Of a DNA stretch of 64,000 nucleotides, positions 54,894-63,905 are shown in pieces. Every line of letters begins with the position of its first letter. Position 1 is the stretch's first letter. Where the stretch lies: NCBI RefSeq assembly GCF_023023025.1, contig NZ_CP095481.1, positions 6,833,001 to 6,897,000 on the forward strand, read 5' to 3'. The notes under the pieces are model-generated. The model was given only the letters and a program-made list of their open reading frames with translations, was not told where the DNA came from and did no database searches. The translations under genes and the position numbers were made by a program. This DNA comes from Amycolatopsis sp. WQ 127309 (lineage in GTDB: Bacteria > Actinomycetota > Actinomycetes > Mycobacteriales > Pseudonocardiaceae).

Positions 54894-55840
54894 GCCGCTT
54901 CAAGCTCGGGTTCCTCACCCACGTCCACGGCCCGGGCCGGGACCTGAGCAGCGTCCTGCGCGACCTGCTCACGGTGTTCGCCGCCGCGGAGGAGCTCGGG
55001 TTCGACGGCGGCTGGGTGGCCCAGCACCACTTCCGCACCGACTTCGGCCGGCTGCCCTCGCCGCTGGTGTTCTTCGGCGCCGTCGCGGCCCGGGCGCCGA
55101 AGCTGAGGCTGGGCACCGCGGTCACCGTGCTTCCCCTGGAAGACCCGCTCCGGCTGGCCGAAGACGCCGCCGTGCTCGACGCACTCACCGGCGGCGCTCT
55201 CGAACTCGGCCTCGGCACCGGCGGCGCCAACCAGGACGCCTTCAGCCGGTTCGGCCACGACCCGGCGCACCGCCACCGGCTCCACGACGAGAACCTCGGC
55301 ACCCTCCGGCTCGCGCTGGGCGGCAGCGTCCTGCAACCACCCGCACCGGCACTGGCCGACCGGCTGTGGCAGGCCACTTCGGACCTCACGCGAGCGGTGC
55401 GCATCGGCCGGGACGGCGACGGCCTGCTGCTCGGCACCGCCGTGCACGACCCGCGGAAGGTCCAGCGCCCGCTCGCCGAGGCCTACGCGGCTGCGTCACC
55501 CCGGCCGCGGTTCGGGATTGTGCGCGCGGTGTTCCCGGCGAAGGACCGCCAGGCCGCCCGCGACGACCTCGCCCCGGCCCTGGCCGTCCACCGCCGGAAC
55601 TTCCCGGAGCTGGCGGGCCTCGGTGTCGAGGAGCACCTGGCCCGCACCAACGTCCACCACGGCACCGCCGAAGAAGTCACCGCGAGCCTGCGCGCGGATC
55701 CGGCGCTGCTGGAGTTCCTCAACCCGGACAGCTGGTTCTTGCCCGTCGTCCAGCACGAACTGTCCACTGTGGACGCCGACGTCGAGCGGCTACGCGTGAT
55801 CGCCACCGAAATCGCCCCGGCGCTGGGATGGCGTCCGTGA
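54890..55840 (+). CDS. Luciferase-like FMN-dependent monooxygenase 1
   Basis: A 316-residue flavin monooxygenase of the bacterial luciferase fold. LGFLTHVHGPGRD opens the barrel, GGWVAQHHF and RLGTAVTVLPLEDPLRLAEDAAVLD-type blocks (quoted in part) hold the flavin, and GGALELGLGTGG follows. It needs a separate FMN reductase, which is not in the operon. Closely related to the next gene, suggesting a tandem duplication. ATG 54890 overlaps the ATPase stop. Confidence 0.88.
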   Translation: MSRFKLGFLTHVHGPGRDLSSVLRDLLTVFAAAEELGFDGGWVAQHHFRTDFGRLPSPLVFFGAVAARAPKLRLGTAVTVLPLEDPLRLAEDAAVLDALTGGALELGLGTGGANQDAFSRFGHDPAHRHRLHDENLGTLRLALGGSVLQPPAPALADRLWQATSDLTRAVRIGRDGDGLLLGTAVHDPRKVQRPLAEAYAAASPRPRFGIVRAVFPAKDRQAARDDLAPALAVHRRNFPELAGLGVEEHLARTNVHHGTAEEVTASLRADPALLEFLNPDSWFLPVVQHELSTVDADVERLRVIATEIAPALGWRP

Positions 55841-56766
55841 CCTTCCACCTCGGTTTCCTCACCCATGTCCACGGCGAAGGCGTCGCCGCGGGACGGCTCT
55901 ACCGCGACCTGGTCGAGCTGTTCGTCGCCGCGGAAGAGCTGGGCTACCAGTCGGGCTGGGTGGCGCAGCACCACCTGCAACCCGAGCACGGACGGCTGCC
56001 CTCACCGCTCGTGCTGCTGGCCGCGGCCGCCGAGCGGACCCGGCGGATCCACCTCGGCACCGCGGTCACCGTGCTCCCGCTGGAAGATCCTCTTCGGCTG
56101 GCCGAGGACGCGATCGTCCTCGACGCCCTCTCCGGCGGGCGCCTCGAACTGGGGCTGGGCAGCGGGACGCCGTCCGCCGACGAGTTCGCCGTGTTCGGCC
56201 GGGACGTCGCCGACCGGCACGCCGACTACGACCGCAACCTGCGCGCCCTGACCGACGCGCTGAGCGGGTACGAGCTGAGCGAGCGGTTGTGGGAGTCCAG
56301 CCTCCGGCCGCAGGTGCTCACCGAAGGCGCCGCCGCCGGACGCGGGCTGCTGCTCGGTGTCGGGCCCGCCGACCAGGTCCAGGCCGGGCTGGCGGCGACG
56401 TATCTCGGCGCCGGTCCGCGATCGCCGCGGCTCGCCGTGGTCCGCGGGATCTTCCCCGGTCCCAGCCGGGCGGCCGCTGCCGCGCAGCTGGCCCCGGACG
56501 TCGCCCGCTACCGGCCCCTGCACGTTCGCGCGGGGTGGGCGCCGCACGAGGACATCAGCCTGACGGAGCTGCTGCGCCTGATGAACGTCCAGCACGGCAC
56601 GCCGGCGGACATCGTCGAATCGCTGCGGGCCGACCCGGTGTTCGCCGGGCCCAGCACGCACCTGATCGCCGCCGTCCAGGCGGAAAGCTCCACCCTCGGC
56701 CAGGCGCTGACCCGGCTCGAGACCATCGCGCGGAAGATCGCGCCCGAACTGGGGTGGCGGCCATGA
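55837..56766 (+). CDS. Luciferase-like FMN-dependent monooxygenase 2
   Basis: About 309 residues, paralogous to the gene before it (both have GFLTHVHG, GWVAQHH and TAVTVLPLEDPLRLAEDA). GTG 55837 is chosen because it gives a GTGA overlap like the rest of the operon and aligns with the start of the paralogue; ATG 55828 is possible. The two may act on related substrates or form a heterodimer like LuxAB. Confidence 0.87.
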   Translation: MTFHLGFLTHVHGEGVAAGRLYRDLVELFVAAEELGYQSGWVAQHHLQPEHGRLPSPLVLLAAAAERTRRIHLGTAVTVLPLEDPLRLAEDAIVLDALSGGRLELGLGSGTPSADEFAVFGRDVADRHADYDRNLRALTDALSGYELSERLWESSLRPQVLTEGAAAGRGLLLGVGPADQVQAGLAATYLGAGPRSPRLAVVRGIFPGPSRAAAAAQLAPDVARYRPLHVRAGWAPHEDISLTELLRLMNVQHGTPADIVESLRADPVFAGPSTHLIAAVQAESSTLGQALTRLETIARKIAPELGWRP

Positions 56767-57836
56767 CACGGTTCCTCGCGCTGAGCGCACTCGTCCACGG
56801 CTCGGGCGGGCACACCGCCGGCTGGCGCCACCCCGAGGCCTACGCCGCCGGCCAGCTGGACTTCGCGTTCCACGCCGAGCTGGCCCGGCTGCTGGAACGC
56901 GGCCGGTTCGACGCCTTCTTCGTCGCCGACGTCGTGGCGGTCGAGGGTCCGCCGAGCCGGGCCGTGCGGTTCGAGCCGTTCAGCCTCCTCGCGGCGCTGT
57001 CCACAGTGACCACCCACATCGGACTCGTCGGCACCGTCGGTACGACGCACCACGAGCCGTACCACGTCGCGCGGAAGTTCGCGTCGCTCGACCACCTCTC
57101 GCACGGCCGTGCCGGGTGGCACGCCGTCACGGCGGCCGTCGCGGAGGAGGTCGCCAACTTCGGCTCGCTCGGCCGTCCGGCCGCGGGAAACGAGTTCGTC
57201 GACGTCGTGCGGCAGCTGTGGGACAGCTTCTCCGACAAGGCACTCGTCCGGGACGTGGCCGGATCGCGCTACTACGAACCGGATCAGCTGCGCACGCCGG
57301 AGCACCACGGGGGGCACTTCCGCGTCCGCGGTCCGCTGAACATTTCCCGGCCCCCGCAGGGGCACCCGGTGCTGTTCGTGACGAGCACGGACGAGCCCTT
57401 CGCGGCCAAGCACGGCGAAGTCTTCTTCACCGAACAGCCCGACGTCGGAGCCGCCACGGCTGTCCGAGCCCGGGTCGCCGCCGCGGGCCGCGATCCCGGC
57501 CAGGTTCGCGTGTGGCCGCTGCTGTCCCCGCTGGTCGCCGACACCGAAGCGGCCGCCCGGCGGAAGGTCGCCGAACTCGACGACCTCGCGCAGGCCCCGG
57601 GCGGCTCGATCGTCGCGGGCACGCCGGAACAGATCGCCCACCGGATGCAGCAGTGGTTCACCGAAGGCGCGGCAGACGGCTTCACCGTCTCGTTCCCGTA
57701 CTTCCCCGGCCCCGCCATCGACTTCGTCCAGCAGGTCGTCCCGATCCTGCGCCGGCGCGGCCTGGTGCCCGACGGCTACCGCGGGACGACGTTGCGCGAG
57801 AACCTCGGCCTCGCCCGCCCGGAGGTGTCCCGATGA
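56763..57836 (+). CDS. NtaA/SnaA-type FMN-dependent monooxygenase 3
   Basis: A 357-residue member of the nitrilotriacetate/pristinamycin monooxygenase branch: AGWRHPEAYAAGQLDF at the start, then RFDAFFVADVVAVEG, HEPYHVARKFASLDHLSHGR and GPLNISRPPQGHPVLFV. This branch hydroxylates small amines, sulfides or sulfonates with reduced FMN. ATG 56763 overlaps the previous stop. Confidence 0.9.
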   Translation: MTRFLALSALVHGSGGHTAGWRHPEAYAAGQLDFAFHAELARLLERGRFDAFFVADVVAVEGPPSRAVRFEPFSLLAALSTVTTHIGLVGTVGTTHHEPYHVARKFASLDHLSHGRAGWHAVTAAVAEEVANFGSLGRPAAGNEFVDVVRQLWDSFSDKALVRDVAGSRYYEPDQLRTPEHHGGHFRVRGPLNISRPPQGHPVLFVTSTDEPFAAKHGEVFFTEQPDVGAATAVRARVAAAGRDPGQVRVWPLLSPLVADTEAAARRKVAELDDLAQAPGGSIVAGTPEQIAHRMQQWFTEGAADGFTVSFPYFPGPAIDFVQQVVPILRRRGLVPDGYRGTTLRENLGLARPEVSR

Positions 57837-59167
57837 CCCGGCAGCTGCACTTCACGGCGTTCTTGAAGCCGCCGGGGGAGTACCTGGCCGCGTGGCGGCA
57901 CCCGGACACCCGCGCCGACGCCGGGATCGACTTCGACACCGTGCTTTCCTTCGCCCGCACCGCCGAGGCGGCGAAGTTCGACGCGGTGTTCTTCGCCGAC
58001 CTCGTAGGCGTCCCGCTGGAGAGCCAGGACGTCCTGTCGCGGGTGTCGGTGGTCAACGACTCCTTCGAACCCACCACGCTGCTGGCCGCGCTCGCCGCGG
58101 CGACCAGCCGGATCGGGCTCATCGCGACGGCGTCGACCACCTACAACGAGCCCTACCACCTGGCGCGGACGTTCGCCTCGATCGACCACATCTCCGGCGG
58201 CCGGGCCGGCTGGAACGTCGTCACCTCGCTCAACGACGGCGAAGCCCTCAACTTCGGCCGCGACGCCCACGTCGGGCACGCCGACCGGTACGCGCGGGCG
58301 GAGGAGTTCTTCGACGTCGTCACCGGCCTGTGGGACAGCTTCGAGGACGACGCCTTCCGGCACGACAAGCCGTCCGGGGTGTCCTTCGACCTGGACAAGC
58401 TGCACCCCCTCGGCCACACCGGCGCGCACCTGTCGGTCGCCGGGCCGCTGAACATCGCGCGGCCGCCGCAGGGGCGTCCGGTGATCGTGCAGGCCGGCGC
58501 GTCCGAGGCGGGCAAGCAGTTCGCCGCGCGGGTGGCCGAGGTCGTCTTCTCCGGGCAGCGGGACCTGGCCCGGGCCACCGAGTTCTACGCGGAGATCAAG
58601 CACCGCGCGGCCGCGTTCGGCCGGAGCCCGGACGAGCTGAAGGTGTTCCCCGCGCTCTCGGTCATCACCGGGGAGACCCGCGCGGCCGCGGCGGCGAAGC
58701 GCGACGCCCTGCGCGGGCTGATGCCGCCGCAGGTGGCGCTGGCCCACCTGGCCTACCTGCTCGGCGGGTTCGACCTGACCGCGTACCCGCTCGACGGGCC
58801 GTTGCCGGAACTGCCGGAGTCCAACCAGTCGAAGAGCACCCAGCTCGACGTCTACCTGCGCGCCCGCCAGCGCGGGCTCACGATCCGGCAGCTCGCCGCC
58901 GAGATCAGCGACGACGCCACCACGATCGTCAGCCCGCCGGACGAGATCGCCGACCACATCGAACGCTGGTTCACCGCGCCGGCCGCGGACGGCTTCACGC
59001 TCGTCTTCCCGTACCTGCCGGGTACCCTCGACGACTTCATCCAGCTGGTCCTGCCCATCCTGCGCCGGCGTGGGCTGTTCCGGTCCAGGTACGAGGGAGC
59101 CACCCTGCGTGACCACCTCGGCCTCCGCCGACCGACCTCGAGATACGGATCCACTCATGGCGGCTGA
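57833..59167 (+). CDS. NtaA/DmoA-type FMN-dependent monooxygenase 4
   Basis: A 444-residue member of the same branch, full length: AAWRHPDTRADAGIDFDTV, KFDAVFFADLVGV, NEPYHLARTFASIDHISGGR, GWNVVTSLN and GPLNIARPPQGRPVIVQAGAS-type text (in parts). The size and SISGGRAGWN pattern are as in DmoA and NtaA. ATG 57833 overlaps the upstream stop. The 3' end overlaps the peptidase gene by 11 bases. Confidence 0.92.
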   Translation: MTRQLHFTAFLKPPGEYLAAWRHPDTRADAGIDFDTVLSFARTAEAAKFDAVFFADLVGVPLESQDVLSRVSVVNDSFEPTTLLAALAAATSRIGLIATASTTYNEPYHLARTFASIDHISGGRAGWNVVTSLNDGEALNFGRDAHVGHADRYARAEEFFDVVTGLWDSFEDDAFRHDKPSGVSFDLDKLHPLGHTGAHLSVAGPLNIARPPQGRPVIVQAGASEAGKQFAARVAEVVFSGQRDLARATEFYAEIKHRAAAFGRSPDELKVFPALSVITGETRAAAAAKRDALRGLMPPQVALAHLAYLLGGFDLTAYPLDGPLPELPESNQSKSTQLDVYLRARQRGLTIRQLAAEISDDATTIVSPPDEIADHIERWFTAPAADGFTLVFPYLPGTLDDFIQLVLPILRRRGLFRSRYEGATLRDHLGLRRPTSRYGSTHGG

Positions 59168-60209
59168 CACCGCGGGCGAGCACAACGCACTGACCGACGT
59201 CCCGGGCATCCGCGTCGGGCACGCGACCCGCGCTGGAGAAGGGGCGTTGACCGGCACGACCGTCGTGCTGGTGCCTCCGGGCGCGGTCACCGCCGTCGAC
59301 GTCCGCGGCGGTGGCCCGGCGACCCGCGACACCGCGGCGCTGGATCCGCGGCACGCGGCGCCTCAGGTCGGGGCGATCACCCTCACCGGCGGCAGCGCCT
59401 ACGGCCTCGCCGCGGTCGGGGGAGTCCTGGACTGGCTGGCCGGGCACCGCCCCGAGGCGACGTCGGTGGTTCCCGCCGCGGCCCTGTTCGACCTCGGCCG
59501 CGGTGGGGACTTCCACGCCCGCCCCCACGCCGAACTCGGTGCCGAGGCCGTCCGGGCCGCCGCGGCCGGCGCCGTCGAGCAGGGGAACGTCGGCGCCGGG
59601 ACCGGCGCCGTCAGCGCGCAGATGAAGGGCGGTGTCGGGACGGCGAGCGCGGTGCTGCCGGACGGCACGGTCGTCGCGGCGCTGGCCGTGCTGAACTCGC
59701 ACCACCCCGCGGTGGATCCCGTGACCGGGCTGCCGTACGGGCACTCGCTGGGTGCGACCACGCGCCGGCGCGGGGACTCGACGGTTCCGTGGCAGGAGTT
59801 CGACTTCACCGCACCGGACGAGGCCGCTCTGGCTGTGGCGCGCGAGCGGCTCGAGGCCACCACACGTGAGCGTGACACCCGCACCCCGCTCAACACGGTG
59901 ATCGGCGTGGTCGCCACCACCGCGTCCCTCGAACCCGGCGAGGCCTACCGCCTCGCGGGTGCGGCTCAGGACGGCTTGGCGGTGGCGGTCCGCCCCGCCC
60001 ACGGCGTGGCCGACGGCGACACGGTGTTCGCGGTCTCGACCGGAGCGGCCTCGGCGGGCCCGAGCCCGGAGCTGTTCGCGGCGGCGTCGAACGCCTTCGC
60101 CCGAGCGATCGTCCACGCGGTGCTCGCGGCCCGTTCGGTCTCGACGGGCTGGGGCCACATCGCCGCCTACGAAGAGCTGTACCCGGGCGTGGTGGGCGCC
60201 GCCCGGTGA
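59157..60209 (+). CDS. P1-family peptidase (DmpA-like aminopeptidase)
   Basis: A 350-residue protein of the S58 (DmpA/L-aminopeptidase) family: TDVPGIRVGHATR at the N-terminus, GGGPATRDTAALDP, LTGGSAYGLAAVGGV and, near the self-cleavage site, NTVIGVVATTASL, where Thr/Ala-Thr precedes the small subunit. Members are Ntn-type aminopeptidases that mature by autocleavage. In this operon it may release amino groups from an imported amide or peptide. Overlaps both neighbours. Confidence 0.9.
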   Translation: MAADTAGEHNALTDVPGIRVGHATRAGEGALTGTTVVLVPPGAVTAVDVRGGGPATRDTAALDPRHAAPQVGAITLTGGSAYGLAAVGGVLDWLAGHRPEATSVVPAAALFDLGRGGDFHARPHAELGAEAVRAAAAGAVEQGNVGAGTGAVSAQMKGGVGTASAVLPDGTVVAALAVLNSHHPAVDPVTGLPYGHSLGATTRRRGDSTVPWQEFDFTAPDEAALAVARERLEATTRERDTRTPLNTVIGVVATTASLEPGEAYRLAGAAQDGLAVAVRPAHGVADGDTVFAVSTGAASAGPSPELFAAASNAFARAIVHAVLAARSVSTGWGHIAAYEELYPGVVGAAR

Positions 60210-61629
60210 CGTCGCCCGGCCTGATCCTCCTCAGCGGCCTGCCGGCCACGGGCAGGTCCACCGTGGCCGTTCCGCTGGCCCGTGCGCTGACGGCCGCGTA
60301 CCTGCGGATCGACACGATCGGCGACGCCGTCGGTCGTGCGGTGGCGCGGGATCAGCTCGGCACCGGTCTCGGTGTCGTCGTCGAGGGCGTGAACCCGCTC
60401 AAGGTCACCAGGGACGCATGGAAGGCCGTCGGCGATCGCCACGCCGGCTGGGTGCTCGAGGTCGAGTTCGCCGGCTCCGGGACGGGCGAGCAGTGCCCCG
60501 GGCGCGAACACGAGCCGTGGGACCGGGCGCACCTGGTCATCGACACGGCGGTGACGAGCGTGTCCGGCAGTGTCGAACTGATCCTGCGGCACGCCTACGC
60601 CGCAGCCGGTTCCCCGATGCCCGCGTTGTCGGTCGCGGCCGGACTGGCCACCCCGATGTCCTTGCGCGTGGCCGCGACGTTCCGCCTCGCCGATCTGGCC
60701 GGTGAAGACGGCGCCACGGCCGAGGCGCTGGCGTCGGCCGCCAGGGTCTCGGAATCCGCGCTGCGCCGGCTGCTCGACCACCTGGTCACCGCCGGGGTGT
60801 TCTGCTTCGACAGCGTCTCCGGGCGGTACCTGCCCACGGCGCTGGGCCGGCAGCTGCGAGACGATCACCCGGACGGGATCCGGGCCGATCTGGACGTCAC
60901 CACGGCGATCGGGCGGGCCGAACTGGCCTTCACCGAGCTGCCGGAGACGGTGGTCACCGGCGAGCCGGCCTATCCCCGCCGGTACGGGCGCGGATTCTGG
61001 GCCGACCTGGAGAAGCGCCCTCGGCTGCAGGAGTCGTTCGACACCAAGATGAGCAGGCGGTTCCGGATCCAGGCCGAGCAGATAGCACGTCGATTCGACT
61101 GGAGCCGGTTCGGTTCGGTGATCGACGTCGGCGGTGGTGACGGGACCTTGCTTTCCGCGGTCCTTCACGCTCATCGCGGCGTTCGCGGCCGGGTCCTGGA
61201 TCTGCCGCCCACCGCCGGGAGTGCCCGGGAACGGTTCGCCAGGGAAGGGCTGGATGATCGGGCGGAAGCGGTGGCGGGAAGTTTCTTCGATCCGCTGCCC
61301 AGTCGTGCTGACGCGTACGTGCTCTCGGACGTGTTGCACGATTGGAGCGACGACGAGAGCCGGGCGATCCTGCGTGGCTGCGCCCGTGTCGCGCGGGGCG
61401 GTGGCGTTGTCATCGTGATCGAGAGCCTGCGAACGGGAGTCGCGGGGCAGGTCCCAACACTGCGCTCGATCTGTTCGTGCTGATGTGTTTCGGCGGCCGC
61501 GAGCGGACCGCCGGTGAGCTCGAAGCCTTGGCCGCGGAGTGCGGACTGGTGTTGCGGAACTCGGGGAAGATCGCCGATCGGCGCACCTTCCTGGAGTTCG
61601 GCGTGGCGGCGGCGCCGAAAGGCAGGTAG
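60206..61629 (+). pseudogene. Kinase-like/O-methyltransferase fusion with a 3' frameshift
   Basis: ATG 60206 overlaps the peptidase stop. Residues 1-135 are a shortened P-loop kinase-like domain (LLSGLPATGRST, then VVVEGVNPLKVTRDAWKAVG) that appears to have lost internal segments and still ends in the family-type EPWDRAHLVIDTA. It runs straight into an O-methyltransferase (LATPMSLRVAATFRLADL; SAM site VIDVGGGDGTLL; VLSDVLHDWSDDES). Near 61450 the frame shifts: the track of the protein continues one frame over as NTALDLFVLMCFGGRERT to GK-rich end at 61629. Fusion and shift both suggest decay. Confidence 0.75.
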
Positions 61630-61654
61630 TTCGGGATCCGACCATTCCTGAAGC

Positions 61655-62658
61655 GTGGGAAGCGTTGGCCGGACCGCCGGTATCCTGGCCACTTTGACCC
61701 GCCACGCCGAGGCGCTGGAGAGGCACGGCTGGGGCGGCGCGCTGCTCGGCACCGGCTGGGGCCGGCCCGACGCTTTCACCGTCGCCACCGCGCTCGCCGC
61801 GCGGACGAGCACGTTCCAGCCGCTCGTCGCGATCCGGCCGGGCTACTGGCAGCCGGCGCAGTTCGCGTCCGCGGCGGCGACCTTGGACCACCTCAGTGGT
61901 GGGCGGGTCCTGGTGAACATCGTGTCGGGCAAGGACGACGTCGCGGCCTACGGTGACCCTGAAGGCGACCGGCCGCGGCGTTATGCCCGCACCAAGGAGT
62001 TCCTGCGGGTCGTGCGGAAGTTGTGGACCGAGGAGAACGTCACCCACGACGGCGAGTACTTCAGCGTCCGTGGCTCGACGCTCGCGCAGGGACCGGTCGT
62101 ACGGGGCGATCGCAGGCACCCGCGGCTCTACTTCGGCGGCGCGTCCGACGCGGCCGAAGAGGTCGCGGCGGCCGAAGCCGACGTCCAGCTCTTCTGGGGC
62201 GAACCGCTGGACGGCGTCGCCGAGCGCATCGAGCGGCTCGAGGAGCTCGCCGGAAGGTGGGGCGCGAACACGCGCCACTGGAGTACGGCCTGCGTGTCAC
62301 CACGGTGGTTCGTGACACCACGGAACAGGCCTGGGCCGACGCCGAGGCCAAGGTCGGGCGCATGGCGAACGGTGCGGTCGCGCGCGCCCCCGACTGGTCC
62401 GCCGCTAGCGGGCAGCGGTGGCTGCTGGACCTGTCAGCACGAGGCGACGTGCTGGACGACAATGTCTACGTCGCCCCGGGTCGCTTCGGCGGCACCGGTG
62501 CCGGCACGACGTGGCTGGTCGGCTCGGCCGCCGATGTCGCCAGGTCGCTGTGGAAGTACCGGGCGCTCGGAATCACCCACTTCGTGCTGTCGGACACCCC
62601 GTACCTGCCTGAGATCGAGCGCCATGGCGAACAGCTCCTGCCACTGCTGCGCGACTGA
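61655..62658 (+). pseudogene. Luciferase-like monooxygenase 5 (SsuD-like), truncated and frameshifted
   Basis: Text of an alkanesulfonate monooxygenase-like enzyme begins inside the first helix (TLTRHAEALERHGWGG) and runs through VAIRPGYWQPAQFASAAATL, HLSGGRVLVNIVSGKDDVA and RRYARTKEFLRVVRKLW. The normal first ~25 residues are missing. At about 62262-62285 the frame changes and the rest (EYGLRVTTVVRDTTEQAWAD to PEIERHGEQLLPLLRD) continues one frame over. Two lesions, so non-functional. It ends 18 bases before the convergent SDR gene. Confidence 0.8.
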
Positions 62659-62676
62659 GGGGTCCGATTGCCGCGG

Positions 62677-63438
62677 TCAGCTCACCGGTCCGCCGACGAG
62701 GACGGACCAGCCGCCGTCGACGCGGAGCACGGTCCCCGTTGCCGGGCGGAGCGCTGGGTCGGCGGCCAGTGCCACCGCGGCGGCGACGTCTTCGGGTTCG
62801 AGAACACGACCCAGCACGGATTCCCGGGCGAGGTCGGCACCGCGTGGCCCGGCCAGCACGCCCGCGGTGGCCGGGGTTCGGACGGCCCCGGGGGCGACCA
62901 CCAGCACGCTGACGCCGTCGCGCGCGCATTCCGCGGCGACGTGGCGGGCGAAGGTGGTCAACGCGGATTTCGCGGTTCCGTGCGCCAACCGGCCCTCGCC
63001 GACGTAGTCCGCGGCGGTGCTGCCGATGTAGATCAGCCGGCCGTCGCCCTGGGCGCGCATCGGTTCGAGGACTCGCTTCGTGATGTGGAACGCGCCGGCG
63101 AGCTCGCCCGTGACCTTGGCCTCGAAGGCGGTCCACGACAGCTCGGCCAGCGGGTCGAACGGGGGCGGGGCGGTGTTCGCGTTGACGATGACGGTGTCGA
63201 TTCTCCCGTGCTCGGCGAGGATCCCGGTCACCATCGTGTCCACGGCCGTGGCGTCGGTGACGTCGGCCCGGGCGCTCGACGCCATGCCACCGGCGCGTTC
63301 GACGTCCCGGACGACGTCTTCCGCCGCGGCGGAAGAAGTGCGGTAGTTGACGATCACGCGATGGCCTTGGGCGCCCAGCCGCCGGGCGACGGCCGCGCCC
63401 AGCCCACGGGCGGCCCCGGTGATGAGTGTGGTCGGCAC
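62677..63438 (-). CDS. Short-chain dehydrogenase/reductase with His at the catalytic Tyr position
   Basis: A 253-residue SDR: TGAARGLGAAVARR cofactor loop, NANTA (NNAG variant), catalytic Ser140 in YIGSTAADY. The YxxxK motif reads HGTAK: the Tyr position is His153 (codon CAC, one base from TAC) and Lys157 is kept. C-terminal RPATGTVLRVDGGWS is standard. Activity is doubtful or altered. Divergent from the HxlR regulator across a 22-base palindrome, so probably controlled by it. Confidence 0.9.
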   Translation of the reverse strand: MPTTLITGAARGLGAAVARRLGAQGHRVIVNYRTSSAAAEDVVRDVERAGGMASSARADVTDATAVDTMVTGILAEHGRIDTVIVNANTAPPPFDPLAELSWTAFEAKVTGELAGAFHITKRVLEPMRAQGDGRLIYIGSTAADYVGEGRLAHGTAKSALTTFARHVAAECARDGVSVLVVAPGAVRTPATAGVLAGPRGADLARESVLGRVLEPEDVAAAVALAADPALRPATGTVLRVDGGWSVLVGGPVS

Positions 63439-63517
63439 GGCTCCTCCTTCGGTCGTGAACAGGTCACTAACCTAGGGAGAGCGCGGGGTGGGCGGAATGC
63501 GCTCACCCTGGGGTGGG

Positions 63518-63539
63518 GTGCTCACCCGCGGGTGAGCAC
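63518..63539. promoter_or_regulatory. Palindromic operator between divergent SDR and HxlR genes
   Basis: A perfect 22-base palindrome (half-site GTGCTCACCCG) lies 25 bases before the HxlR start, with an extra imperfect half GCTCACCC at 63501. HxlR regulators bind such repeats in the intergenic region next to their own gene. It probably controls both directions. Confidence 0.65.
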
Positions 63540-63563
63540 GCAGATCAGGAGCGTGGGTGAGGT

Positions 63564-63905
63564 GTGACGGGTGATGTGTTCCACAAGGACTGCCCGGCGC
63601 GCGAGGTGCTGGGCCACCTCGCCGGCCGCTGGACGATCCTCGTCCTTTCCGCGCTGGTGGCCGAACCACGCCGGTACCACGAACTGCGGGCTCTGGTCGC
63701 GGGTGTCAGCGACAAAAGCCTGGCGGCCACGCTGCGGTCCCTGCAGCAGGACGGCTTGGTGCACCGCGAAGTCGGCGCGGGCCGGCCGCCGTCGGTGACG
63801 TATTCGGTGACGGAGCTGGGCCGTGGCGCCGCGACGGCGTTGAACCCGTTGCTGGACTGGATTCGCGCGAACGCGGCGGAGATCACCGTGCGCCGCGAAG
63901 AATGA
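63564..63905 (+). CDS. HxlR-family transcriptional regulator
   Basis: A 113-residue winged-helix regulator: Cys in FHKDCPAREVLGHLAGRW (the family's redox-type Cys near the N-terminus), the HTH-wing RYHELRALVAGVSDKSLAATLR and YSVTELGRGAATALNPL. HxlR proteins respond to oxidants or reactive electrophiles such as quinones and aldehydes in known cases. The start is GTG 63564. Divergent from the SDR gene. Confidence 0.92.
   Translation: MTGDVFHKDCPAREVLGHLAGRWTILVLSALVAEPRRYHELRALVAGVSDKSLAATLRSLQQDGLVHREVGAGRPPSVTYSVTELGRGAATALNPLLDWIRANAAEITVRREE

Noticed and set aside
57776..59332. 518-codon minus-strand frame opposite monooxygenase 4
   Set aside because: Val/Arg/Gly-rich shadow without motifs; the plus strand is a full DmoA-like enzyme.
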